From Variovorax sp. TBS-050B (GTDB taxonomy: Bacteria; Pseudomonadota; Gammaproteobacteria; Burkholderiales; Burkholderiaceae_C): 64,000 nucleotides of DNA. Within the stretch, counting starts at the first letter, position 1; each line of letters starts with the position of its first letter. The DNA is taken from positions 1 through 64,000 of the forward strand of contig NZ_JARXYR010000002.1 in the NCBI RefSeq assembly GCF_029893635.1. The letters are read 5' to 3'. Shown piece by piece: positions 18,214-25,065 of this stretch. The translations under genes were made by a program, and so were the position numbers. Under the pieces are notes generated by a model. The model had not been told where the DNA came from. It searched no databases and was given only the letters and a program-made list of their open reading frames with translations.

Positions 18214-18803
18214 AGCACATCCGACTCCCCCGACGACGCATTGCATCCGGCTTCGCCGTCTCCACCATCGCCGCGGCATGGTTCGCGGCCTCCGTGCTCC
18301 CGGCACAGGCACAGCAGCAGCACGCCCACGTGCACGGCCAGCTCAAGCTCGACGTGGCGATCGACGGCCCCACGGTGGTGATCGCCATGGAATCGCCGCT
18401 CGACAACCTCGTCGGCTTCGAGCGCGCCCCCAGGACCGACGCCGAGAAGAAGACGGCCGAGGACGCCATCGCGCAGCTGCGCGCGGCCGACAAGCTCTTC
18501 GCGGTCGATCCCGCCGCCAACTGCAAGCTCGGCCCGGTCGAGCTGCGGTCGAGCGCCCTCGGCCTCGGCAAGCCCGACCCCGCCGAACCCGCGGGCCACG
18601 CCGATCTCGACGCCACCTTCTCCTTCAACTGCACCAACGCGGCCGCGGCGAAGTTCATCGACGTGGGCCTGTTCTCGGCCTTCAAGGGCACGCGCCAGAT
18701 CGATGCGCAGATCGCTTCGGCCCAGGGCCAGTTCAAGCGCCAGCTCAAGCGCCCGGGCGGCGCGCAGGCTTCGCAGCCGGTGCGCCTGAGCTGGGGCAAG
18801 TGA
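18210..18803 (+). CDS. DUF2796 (ZrgA-type) zinc-linked periplasmic protein
   Basis: A 197-residue secreted protein with a signal peptide to about residue 37 (Ala-Gln-Ala). The mature N-terminus is His-rich (Gln-Gln-His-Ala-His-Val-His-Gly-Gln-Leu) and later parts (His-Ala-Asp-Leu-Asp-Ala-Thr-Phe-Ser-Phe-Asn-Cys) are hallmarks of DUF2796. In Vibrio and Pseudomonas this family is Zur-regulated and sits with an ABC ATPase, an FtsX-like permease and a DUF3299 protein, exactly as here. Probable role: zinc handling in the periplasm. No Zur box is visible upstream of the preceding gene. Confidence 0.85.
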   Translation: MKHIRLPRRRIASGFAVSTIAAAWFAASVLPAQAQQQHAHVHGQLKLDVAIDGPTVVIAMESPLDNLVGFERAPRTDAEKKTAEDAIAQLRAADKLFAVDPAANCKLGPVELRSSALGLGKPDPAEPAGHADLDATFSFNCTNAAAAKFIDVGLFSAFKGTRQIDAQIASAQGQFKRQLKRPGGAQASQPVRLSWGK

Positions 18804-18807
18804 GGCC

Positions 18808-19554
18808 GTGAGCACCGTTTCCCCGGGCGACGCGGCGCCGCTGCGCGTCGTGCTCGCGGCCGAGGGCCTGCGCTTCGCATGGCCCGGCGCGGCGCGGCCC
18901 TGCATCGACATCGAGGCCTTCCGCATCACGGCCGGCGAATCGGTCTTCCTGCACGGGCCGAGCGGCTGCGGCAAGAGCACGCTGCTGTCGCTGCTGGCGG
19001 GCGTGCTGGTGGCCGACGAAGGCCGCGTCAGCCTGCTCGGGCACGACTGGTCCCGGCTCTCGGGCGCCGCGCGCGACCGCTGCCGCGTGGCCCACGTGGG
19101 CTACATCTTCCAGCAGTTCAACCTGCTGCCCTACCTGAGCGTGATCGACAACGTGCTGCTGCCCTGCCGCTTCTCCGCGCGGCGCAACACGCAGGCGGCG
19201 CAGCACGGCGGCAGCGCACGCGCCGAGGCCGAGCGCCTGCTCGGCGAGATGGGCCTCGCCCGCGAGCTCTGGCAGCGCCAGGCGATGCAGCTCTCGGTCG
19301 GCCAGCAGCAGCGCGTGGCCGCCGCGCGCGCGCTGATCGGCCAGCCCGAGGTGGTGATCGCCGACGAGCCCACCTCCGCGCTCGACGAGGACCGGCGCGA
19401 AGCCTTCCTCGACGTGCTGCTCACGGCCTGCGCGGTGAACCACAGCGCCCTCGTCTTCGTGAGCCACGACCAGCGCATCGCCCAGCGCTTCGCACGCCAC
19501 GTGCTGCTGCCCGAGATCAACCGCGCGGCTGTCGGCGCTTTGGAGGCTGCATGA
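18808..19554 (+). CDS. ABC transporter ATPase, LolD/MacB type
   Basis: A 248-residue ATPase. Walker A is Gly-Pro-Ser-Gly-Cys-Gly-Lys-Ser-Thr, the signature is Leu-Ser-Val-Gly-Gln-Gln-Gln-Arg (Val instead of the usual Gly), Walker B Val-Val-Ile-Ala-Asp-Glu-Pro, H-loop Ser-His-Asp. It pairs with the FtsX-type permease of this locus to form a mechanotransmission rather than uptake transporter. Start is GTG 18808, four bases after the DUF2796 stop. Its stop overlaps the ATG of a 50-codon frame made by the palindromic element that follows. Confidence 0.92.
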   Translation: MSTVSPGDAAPLRVVLAAEGLRFAWPGAARPCIDIEAFRITAGESVFLHGPSGCGKSTLLSLLAGVLVADEGRVSLLGHDWSRLSGAARDRCRVAHVGYIFQQFNLLPYLSVIDNVLLPCRFSARRNTQAAQHGGSARAEAERLLGEMGLARELWQRQAMQLSVGQQQRVAAARALIGQPEVVIADEPTSALDEDRREAFLDVLLTACAVNHSALVFVSHDQRIAQRFARHVLLPEINRAAVGALEAA

Positions 19555-19703
19555 AGTCGGACAGCCGAACGCAGAAGGAAGACAAAAGCTACGCAGAAGT
19601 CGCAGAAGAATTCCAAGAAAACTTTTGGATGTTTCTTCTGCGACTTCTGCGAAACCTTCGCGACCTCTGCGTTCTGATCCCGCACTCCCCCGCCCTCTCA
19701 TGA
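19551..19703 (+). CDS. 50-codon bridging frame across a palindromic insertion
   Basis: This short frame begins in the ATGA shared with the ATPase stop (19551-19554) and ends in the ATGA shared with the permease start (19700-19703). Most of it is encoded by the hairpin element at 19567-19674, giving an acidic half (Tyr-Ala-Glu-Val-Ala-Glu-Glu-Phe) and a Leu/Arg half (Phe-Leu-Leu-Arg-Leu-Leu-Arg). I do not recognise a protein family; it is probably a by-product of the repeat. Its value may be that ribosomes can still pass from ATPase to permease. A working peptide is possible but unsupported. Confidence 0.35.
   Translation: MKSDSRTQKEDKSYAEVAEEFQENFWMFLLRLLRNLRDLCVLIPHSPALS
19567..19674. repeat. 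Interspersed palindromic repeat element
   Basis: A long hairpin of nested inverted repeats. The inner arms are 17 bases, perfect (CGCAGAAGTCGCAGAAG at 19592-19608 and its complement at 19635-19651), and can extend by a few pairs toward the loop; outer arms GAACGCAGA (19567-19575) and TCTGCGTTC (19666-19674) also pair. The short-period GCAGAAG/GACGCAGAG pattern is the kind of dispersed palindrome seen in many bacterial genomes. It is less GC-rich than the flanking genes and sits exactly at a gene junction, which suggests insertion into a former ATGA overlap. Confidence 0.8.
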
Positions 19704-20962
19704 GCGCCCTCTTCTCCATCGCCTGGCGCAGCGCCTGGAACCGCCGCTTCACGCTCGCGCTCACGGTGTTCTCGATCGCGCTGTCGACCTTCCTGCTGCT
19801 CGGGGTCGAGCGCATCCGCACCGAACTGCGCCAGAACTTCGCCTCCTCGGTCTCGGGCACCGACCTGATCGTGGGCGCGCGCACCGGCTCCACGCAGCTG
19901 CTGCTCTATTCGGTGTTCCGCATCGGCGCCGCCACCAACAACATCTCCTGGAAGAGCGTGCAGGCGCTGGCCGCGCACCAGGGCGTCGACTGGGTGGTGC
20001 CGCTGTCGCTCGGCGACTCGCACCGCGGCTTCTCCGTGCTGGCCACCTCGCCCGAGTACTTCACGCGCTTTCGCTACGGCAACCGCCAGTCGCTGGCGCT
20101 GCGCGAGGGCAAGCCCTTCGCGGCACTGTTCGATGCGGTGGTCGGCGCCGAGGTGGCCGACCGGCTGGGCTACCACGTCGGCCAGCGGATCACGCTCGCG
20201 CACGGCAGCGGCGAACTCAACACCGCCGAGCATGCCGACAAGCCCTTCACCGTGGTGGGCGTGCTCGCGCGCACCGGCACCCCGGTGGACCGCACGGTGC
20301 ACATCGGCCTGGAGGCCATGGAGGCGATCCACCTCGAATGGGTGGGCGGCGCGCCGATGCCGGGCGTGAAGATCCCGGCCGAGCAGGTGCGCAAGTTCGA
20401 CCTCACGCCGAAGAACGTCACGGCCGTGCTCGTCGGGCTGAAGAACCGCGCGGCGGTGTTCGGCGTGCAGCGCTGGATCTCGACCTACGGCGGCGAGCCT
20501 CTCATGGCCATCCTGCCCGGCGTGGCGCTCGACGAACTCTGGAGCGTGATCGGCGTGGGCGAGAACGCGCTGCTGCTGATGTCCGCGCTGGTCGCGCTCG
20601 TGAGCCTGGCCGGGCTGGTGTCGGTGGTGATGGCGGGGCTGAACGAGCGGCGCCGCGAACTGGCCGTGCTGCGCGCGGTCGGCGCCGGGCTGCGCCACGT
20701 GCTGGCGCTGCTCGCGCTCGAGGGCGCGATCGTCACCGTGCTCGGCGTCGCCTTCGGCGTGGCGATGGCGGTGCTCGGCATTGCCCTGCTGGCGCCATGG
20801 CTGCAGTCGCAGTTCGGACTGACACTCACGCTTTCGGAACCTACACTGAACGAATGGCTGCTGCTGGCGAGCCTGCTGGCCGCCGGCTGGCTGGCGAGCC
20901 TGCTGCCCGGCATCCGCGCGTACAGGCTGTCGCTCGCGGACGGGCTTTCTCCGAGGATCTGA
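19700..20962 (+). CDS. ABC transporter permease, FtsX/MacB type
   Basis: A 420-residue inner-membrane protein: one N-terminal membrane helix (about 15-40), a large MacB-like periplasmic domain (about 45-280), and three C-terminal helices with the FtsX core (Leu-Asn-Glu-Arg-Arg-Arg-Glu-Leu-Ala-Val-Leu-Arg-Ala-Val-Gly-Ala). This topology belongs to transporters that drive periplasmic events. With the ATPase, DUF2796 and DUF3299 proteins it forms the set called zrm or zrg in Pseudomonas and Vibrio. ATG 19700 overlaps the stop of the bridging frame. Confidence 0.92.
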   Translation: MSALFSIAWRSAWNRRFTLALTVFSIALSTFLLLGVERIRTELRQNFASSVSGTDLIVGARTGSTQLLLYSVFRIGAATNNISWKSVQALAAHQGVDWVVPLSLGDSHRGFSVLATSPEYFTRFRYGNRQSLALREGKPFAALFDAVVGAEVADRLGYHVGQRITLAHGSGELNTAEHADKPFTVVGVLARTGTPVDRTVHIGLEAMEAIHLEWVGGAPMPGVKIPAEQVRKFDLTPKNVTAVLVGLKNRAAVFGVQRWISTYGGEPLMAILPGVALDELWSVIGVGENALLLMSALVALVSLAGLVSVVMAGLNERRRELAVLRAVGAGLRHVLALLALEGAIVTVLGVAFGVAMAVLGIALLAPWLQSQFGLTLTLSEPTLNEWLLLASLLAAGWLASLLPGIRAYRLSLADGLSPRI

Positions 20963-20965
20963 TCG

Positions 20966-21592
20966 ATGCACACGACCACCACCGCTCTTCGCGCCCTGCG
21001 CACGGCCGCCGCCCTGGCGTTCGGAACCTCGCTGCTGTCGGCCGCGGCCTGGGCCGCCGACCCGGCGCCCAAGGACACCACCGCCTCCAACCCGCTCGGC
21101 GGCAAGGCCGCGGCCGCCAGGACCGCGCCCGGTCAGCCGCGGCAGATCACCTGGGAAGAGCTGGTGCCGAAGGACTGGGACCCGGCCAAGGAATTCAAGG
21201 GCATGGACCTGGCCTCGCTGCAGGACGGCGATCCGCGCGCCAACGAGCTGCTGCTCAAGATGCAGGAGGTCTCGAACAACGCGCCGACCAATCCCGCGAT
21301 GAACGGCGTCGAGGTGAAGATCCCCGGCTTCATCGTGCCGCTCGAGGAGGCCAAGGGCGAAGTGACCGAGTTCCTGCTCGTGCCCTACTTCGGCGCCTGC
21401 ATCCACACGCCGCCGCCGCCCGCGAACCAGATCCTGCACGTGGTCACGCCCAAGGGCGCGAAGTTCCGCGCCATGGACACGGTCTGGGTCACCGGCAAGC
21501 TGCAGACGCTGCGCAACGATTCGATGATGGGCGTGAGCGGCTACCACGTGAACGCCACGAGCGTCACCAAGTACACCGGCGGCGCCAAATGA
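20966..21592 (+). CDS. DUF3299 secreted protein
   Basis: A 208-residue protein with a signal peptide ending near residue 31 (Ala-Trp-Ala-Ala). The conserved DUF3299 body runs from about residue 60: Ile-Thr-Trp-Glu-Glu-Leu-Val-Pro, Ile-Pro-Gly-Phe-Ile-Val-Pro-Leu-Glu, and the Cys-Ile-His-Thr-Pro-Pro-Pro-Pro-Ala-Asn-Gln motif, whose Cys and His may bind metal. It starts three bases after the permease stop and closes the four-gene zinc-type locus. Molecular role not known for the family. Confidence 0.85.
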   Translation: MHTTTTALRALRTAAALAFGTSLLSAAAWAADPAPKDTTASNPLGGKAAAARTAPGQPRQITWEELVPKDWDPAKEFKGMDLASLQDGDPRANELLLKMQEVSNNAPTNPAMNGVEVKIPGFIVPLEEAKGEVTEFLLVPYFGACIHTPPPPANQILHVVTPKGAKFRAMDTVWVTGKLQTLRNDSMMGVSGYHVNATSVTKYTGGAK

Positions 21593-21912
21593 AGTGAAGC
21601 CCGCCTAAGTAGGATTTTTCAGCAGTTGTTCGTCCAAGACGCCGAAATCCTAGTCTGGAAACAGAAGAACCGCGTTGAGCACGTGAGCTGAACGGCCGTG
21701 CTCAAGCCCTACGCAAGCCGAGTGCGGCAGCAGGTTGTGCGAGCAGCGCCGCCCGCGAAGCTCAAGGCGCGAGCTAATAGTTCCAGACTCGGCGCTGTCA
21801 GCCGCCATTTGCAAATGAAAAGTGCGTGCATTTCGAGGCGCCGCGTTGCAAGAGATGATTAGTGCGGCGCATTGCCATGCAGGTCGGTCACCGCTTTACC
21901 CGAACTCAGGAT
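21593..21912. other. Gene-free junction between the zinc-type locus and the AT-rich operon
   Basis: No coding sequence is supported in these 320 bases. Two hairpins are visible: TAGGATTT / AAATCCTA (21610-21617, 21645-21652) and TTGAGCACG / CGTGCTCAA (21675-21683, 21697-21705), neither with a clear T run. Base composition changes within this stretch, so the left edge of the transferred segment probably lies here. I see no integrase, tRNA gene or clear direct repeat. Confidence 0.5.
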
Positions 21913-23067
21913 TCATCTGCTGCCACAGACGGGGCAATTTCTATATCTAACCAACTCCTCCTCTTCCAGCCTTCCTTGAAGATCGCACTTGAACCTACGA
22001 GATAAGAGTGACTCCCTATCTATACCAGCAAGGAAATGCATAATCGCTGCGGAAATAAATCCAGCCAATACAAGTGGACGTGGACCAAACGAAGCTCTGG
22101 GAGGAATTTCTTCTGATGAGTGCATTTCCAGATAGCCCGGGACATCAGAGATCCTCGAACCGTGAAAGCGACCGACGCAGGCATAGCAAGGCGAGGCACC
22201 AGGAACTGAAAGCGGGCCTACCCATTGACCTGCCATAAAGACGTAAGGAATTTTACGCTCAAGACATGCTTTGCCCACCCAATTTCGGATCTTGAATCTT
22301 GGTTGATCGGCGCATAAGGCCACCAAATCACATCCTTTTGTAGCCGCGACGGCATCTTCACTTGAGGATATAAATGCCGGATGAACATCTACATCGGTTG
22401 CGCTATTGTTGCTCAAAATCACGTCTCTAAGAACATTTGCCTTATTTCTACCGATCGATTGTTCAGAGTATAGAATCTGCCGAGGAAGATTGCTTTCTTC
22501 AATCGCATCTCCGTCCACTAGCTTGATTGAGCCTATTCCGCTTGCTGCCAATGAAAGTCCAAGTGTTGCACCTAACCCGCCAAGGCCAATTACACACACT
22601 TTCGAAGAAGCCAAAGCAGCAAGCATTTGATTTATTGACCAACTAGGGCTCGCGTACCTGCGGAGGTATTCTTCAAACCATATATATCTGGATGGAGCAG
22701 TGGAAACTCTTATATTTCCATCTTCGGCTATGCGAAGGATATCGTTCTTCCATAGATATAACAAAATTCGAAGCCAAGAGTCGGCAGATATTTTTGTTGC
22801 ATCACCGACTACCGCATTCCCCTTTGCGATCAAGCTCACCATTCTCGCCGTCGCATCGGAAATATCAAAATCTACAGACCCGGCGCTTTCGTTATACAAC
22901 CATAGTCGTGATGAGTACTCGCGAATTTTCCAGCTTCTGGAAATATATAGCTTGGTCCCTGGCTTCTGGATATCGTCCAACAAATAAGATGGGATTCTTT
23001 CTTTGTCCAGCATCGCGTCAATCAGTAAATTTAGGCGTCCGAAAATAATATTTGGCCGGTAATTCAC
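21913..23067 (-). CDS. E1/ThiF-type adenylating enzyme, MccB-like
   Basis: A 384-residue two-part enzyme. Residues 1-145 resemble the peptide-binding N-terminal part of MccB (start Asn-Tyr-Arg-Pro-Asn-Ile-Ile-Phe-Gly-Arg). The ThiF/E1 domain follows: Gly161-x-Gly-Gly-x-Gly166, Asp185 and Asp187, Asn193-Leu-Pro-Arg196-Gln, Lys209 and Asp254, the ATP/Mg residues of the fold. Two Cys pairs (294/297 and 378/381, ending Cys-Pro-Val-Cys-Gly-Ser-Arg) would bind structural zinc as in MccB. MccB nucleotidylates the C-terminus of a small peptide; PaaA of pantocin A is another RiPP ThiF enzyme. The GTG start at 23067 overlaps the previous gene by 50 bases. Base use is clearly more AT-rich than the chromosome. 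Likely the maturase of the peptide at 24874-25020. Confidence 0.85.
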   Translation of the reverse strand: MNYRPNIIFGRLNLLIDAMLDKERIPSYLLDDIQKPGTKLYISRSWKIREYSSRLWLYNESAGSVDFDISDATARMVSLIAKGNAVVGDATKISADSWLRILLYLWKNDILRIAEDGNIRVSTAPSRYIWFEEYLRRYASPSWSINQMLAALASSKVCVIGLGGLGATLGLSLAASGIGSIKLVDGDAIEESNLPRQILYSEQSIGRNKANVLRDVILSNNSATDVDVHPAFISSSEDAVAATKGCDLVALCADQPRFKIRNWVGKACLERKIPYVFMAGQWVGPLSVPGASPCYACVGRFHGSRISDVPGYLEMHSSEEIPPRASFGPRPLVLAGFISAAIMHFLAGIDRESLLSRRFKCDLQGRLEEEELVRYRNCPVCGSR

Positions 23068-23518
23068 GGTACCAGATCTTTACCGTCTCCACTCCTAATA
23101 CTCTTGCAACTTCTCGCATCGATTCTCGGAGAATATCTAATTTTTGCTGAACAAACGCGCCGGGATCTATCTCCATTAAGGAGTTGTGAACACCAAAATC
23201 GGACCCGTCCTCCAAAATTCCATCAGGCGTCGGCACGTGATGAATATAGCGGCCAAAAAAAAGATCGCAGAATGCATGATAGTCTTTGGTGCTTAAGATG
23301 AACTCATGCCAATAATGGTCAATGACCGATTGCTCCGGAAATACAGCAAACGGCTTCGAGTTGGCGTCTCGCTGCGCCAGGAACCACAGCCACTTTTTGA
23401 GTTCCTCGAATAGTTGCAGCGATTCGAAATGCGAAATTCCTTTTTTTCGAGAAAACATTAAAACGAGTTGATCGTTTCGATACCTCAACACATCACTGAG
23501 CGGTTTTATTTTTTCCAT
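23018..23518 (-). CDS. GRDP-like (glycine-rich domain-containing protein type) small protein in RiPP-like operon
   Basis: A 166-residue protein whose central part matches the GRDP-like/DUF1399 family: Phe38 and Trp43-Leu-Trp in the first helices, then Asp67-His-Tyr-Trp70-His71, Thr77, Tyr80, Phe83-Cys84, Gly89 and His93-His94-x-Pro96. The conserved Asp, His and Cys residues could hold a metal. No function is established in bacteria. ATG 23518 is chosen because an AGGGG site lies eight bases ahead; the GTG at 23527 overlaps that site. It overlaps both neighbours, the exporter by 13 bases and the ThiF gene by 50, so it is firmly part of the operon and may take part in maturation or self-protection. 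Confidence 0.75.
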   Translation of the reverse strand: MEKIKPLSDVLRYRNDQLVLMFSRKKGISHFESLQLFEELKKWLWFLAQRDANSKPFAVFPEQSVIDHYWHEFILSTKDYHAFCDLFFGRYIHHVPTPDGILEDGSDFGVHNSLMEIDPGAFVQQKLDILRESMREVARVLGVETVKIWYRELPAKYYFRTPKFTD

Positions 23519-24807
23519 TCTTCGCACCCCTCTACCCTGACTTCCGTCAGAGCGATTTTTCTATGAAATATCAAAAACACTAGGAAACTTGCAAGAAGAA
23601 CGCTGATGCCAGCCGAAACGAACATTGCATTCGACCATCCATGACCACCTTTTGGTAACATCGCCCCCATAAAGCCTCGATGGACGACGCCCTTGAAGAA
23701 GTCGGATATAGGGATGGAAGCATAAATCGCCGCCGGAGAAAAGAGATACAGCATTATTGATCTCAGGGCAGTGATTTTCCCTTGCATCTGGAATGGCGTA
23801 TTGGATTGCCAGATCGTTTGATTTGCTGCGGAAACGGTCGAAATAGTGGCACCGAGAGCGAGGGAGAGGCCAATCATGGCGTATTCTTGATTGAAAATCC
23901 CAAATAGAATAAATATCACCCCCATTACATGGCAGCCGAGAAAAAGCAATTTTTGAGGGTTAATGATTTCTCCAAATTTCCCGAGAACTATACCGGCAGC
24001 GATCAACCCTCCTCCTTGGGCAGAAGTAACGGCCGCTAGCCAACCCTCATCTTTAATTGTGAGGATGTGCGGCGTCAGCAGCGTCCCAAAAATCGAAATA
24101 ACCCCATAAATCAGGGTAAAATGAAAGAGAACAACTTTCAGTCCCGGCTTGCTATTAATCCATTCAATACTCGTTGCATAGTCTTTGAAGAAAGTACTGC
24201 GAACGGGACGAAGGTTCTCGTGTTCGCCACCAACATGAGACAACGAGAGTGTTCGAGCGACATAGATCGAATAGAAGCTCAACAAAATTGCCCCGCTCAG
24301 CAGTAAAATCAGGCCGGAGTATTTGTATCCTAATGCTCCAAGAGGTGGACCGATGACTATCACCGCCCCTCTAAACGCCTGCTGAATTCCGTTGACTGAG
24401 TTTAGTTTTTCCTTGCTCGCGAGTTCTGGAATCAGCGCGACCATCGCCGTATATCGAAACTCAGCGGCCGTCGCTACAAGGAAGATACAGGTGGCAATCG
24501 CGAGAAAGCCAAGCTTTTCGGCAAGATAGAGCCCTCCTAACAGGAGGAACAACAGAACCGTCGACAGTTCGGCCCAAAAAAGTATCTTGGACTTGTTTGC
24601 CCGATCCGCGAAAAATCCCGCGATCGGAGAGAATATTATGGGCGGAAGAATTGTCAAAATGGCTATTACTGCAAAATTGGAGTACGAGCCGGTTTTTTTA
24701 TAGAACCAAACGTCTATTCCAAACGATGCAATGGAGCCACCGAGCGATGCCAAGCCGCGGCTTACAATTAAATGCCAGACGCTATTGTTTTGGGCTTTGC
24801 TTTCCAT
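23506..24807 (-). CDS. MFS exporter of the RiPP-like operon
   Basis: A 433-residue major facilitator protein of the MFS_3 group (macrolide and enterobactin exporter-like), with about twelve membrane segments and the Gly-Phe-Phe-Ala-Asp-Arg-Ala-Asn-Lys-Ser loop after segment 2. Many Ile, Lys and Asn codons show the AT-rich composition of this operon. The start is uncertain: ATG 24807 gives the expected cytoplasmic N-terminus but lacks a good ribosome site, and ATG 24837 lies inside the hairpin at 24820-24854. By analogy with MccC, it may export the product and give resistance to it. Confidence 0.88.
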   Translation of the reverse strand: MESKAQNNSVWHLIVSRGLASLGGSIASFGIDVWFYKKTGSYSNFAVIAILTILPPIIFSPIAGFFADRANKSKILFWAELSTVLLFLLLGGLYLAEKLGFLAIATCIFLVATAAEFRYTAMVALIPELASKEKLNSVNGIQQAFRGAVIVIGPPLGALGYKYSGLILLLSGAILLSFYSIYVARTLSLSHVGGEHENLRPVRSTFFKDYATSIEWINSKPGLKVVLFHFTLIYGVISIFGTLLTPHILTIKDEGWLAAVTSAQGGGLIAAGIVLGKFGEIINPQKLLFLGCHVMGVIFILFGIFNQEYAMIGLSLALGATISTVSAANQTIWQSNTPFQMQGKITALRSIMLYLFSPAAIYASIPISDFFKGVVHRGFMGAMLPKGGHGWSNAMFVSAGISVLLASFLVFLIFHRKIALTEVRVEGCEEWKK

Positions 24808-24819
24808 GGCGAAGAGAAA

Positions 24820-24854
24820 CAACTGCCTGCTCCACATCTCGAAGCAGGCAGTTG
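24820..24854 (-). terminator. Hairpin between precursor and exporter: terminator or attenuator
   Basis: A perfect 12-pair stem (arms 24820-24831 and 24843-24854, 11-base loop) followed on the minus strand by TTTCTCTT. It lies 19 bases after the peptide stop. A leaky terminator here would make the short peptide message more abundant than that of the exporter and enzyme, as often seen in RiPP operons. Confidence 0.7.
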
Positions 24855-24873
24855 AATTTACTGAAAGTCTTGC

Positions 24874-25020
24874 TTAACGAGCCTCGATGCAGCACATGCC
24901 GCGGCACCCCCAGCCGCTAACCGTGAGCGGCTGCAGATTTTTCTCATGCTCTTCATAGTCTGAGAGAATCGATTCGATCAACTCGTTCGACTCGTCCGAA
25001 GTTTTGCGTTCTTCTGTCAT
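24874..25020 (-). CDS. Putative RiPP precursor peptide (48 aa)
   Basis: A 48-residue peptide. Residues 1-30 are very acidic and helical (Ser-Asn-Glu-Leu-Ile-Glu-Ser-Ile-Leu-Ser-Asp-Tyr-Glu-Glu), as in leader peptides. Residues 31-48 form a likely core: Pro-Leu-Thr-Val-Ser-Gly-Trp-Gly-Cys39-Arg-Gly-Met-Cys43-Cys44-Ile-Glu-Ala-Arg. A perfect GGAGG lies five bases before the ATG. It is first in an operon with an exporter and a ThiF enzyme, which is the main reason to call it a substrate. It does not end in Asn, unlike MccA peptides, and it resembles no precursor I know. An eight-pair hairpin (24911-24933) lies in its coding sequence. Confidence 0.75.
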   Translation of the reverse strand: MTEERKTSDESNELIESILSDYEEHEKNLQPLTVSGWGCRGMCCIEAR

Positions 25021-25050
25021 ATAAACCTCCACTTTCGATAGATTTAACAA

Positions 25051-25065
25051 TGAGAATGAGTATCA
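25051..25065. promoter_or_regulatory. Fur-box-like operator of the RiPP-like operon
   Basis: TGAGAATGAGTATCA matches the 7-1-7 Fur consensus (TGATAAT-n-ATTATCA) at 12 of 14 positions. It lies 31 bases upstream of the precursor start, within or just after the expected promoter (a TATAGT-like -10 is at about 25080). This would place the operon under iron control. No other factor is suggested by the motif. Confidence 0.6.

Noticed and set aside
21913..25020. Thiazole/oxazole-modified microcin cluster
   Set aside because: No YcaO cyclodehydratase or flavin dehydrogenase is present in the operon, although a ThiF protein and Cys-containing peptide are.
21913..25020. Canonical microcin C operon
   Set aside because: The peptide does not end in Asn and there is no MccD, MccE or MccF homologue; only the ThiF enzyme and an MFS exporter agree.
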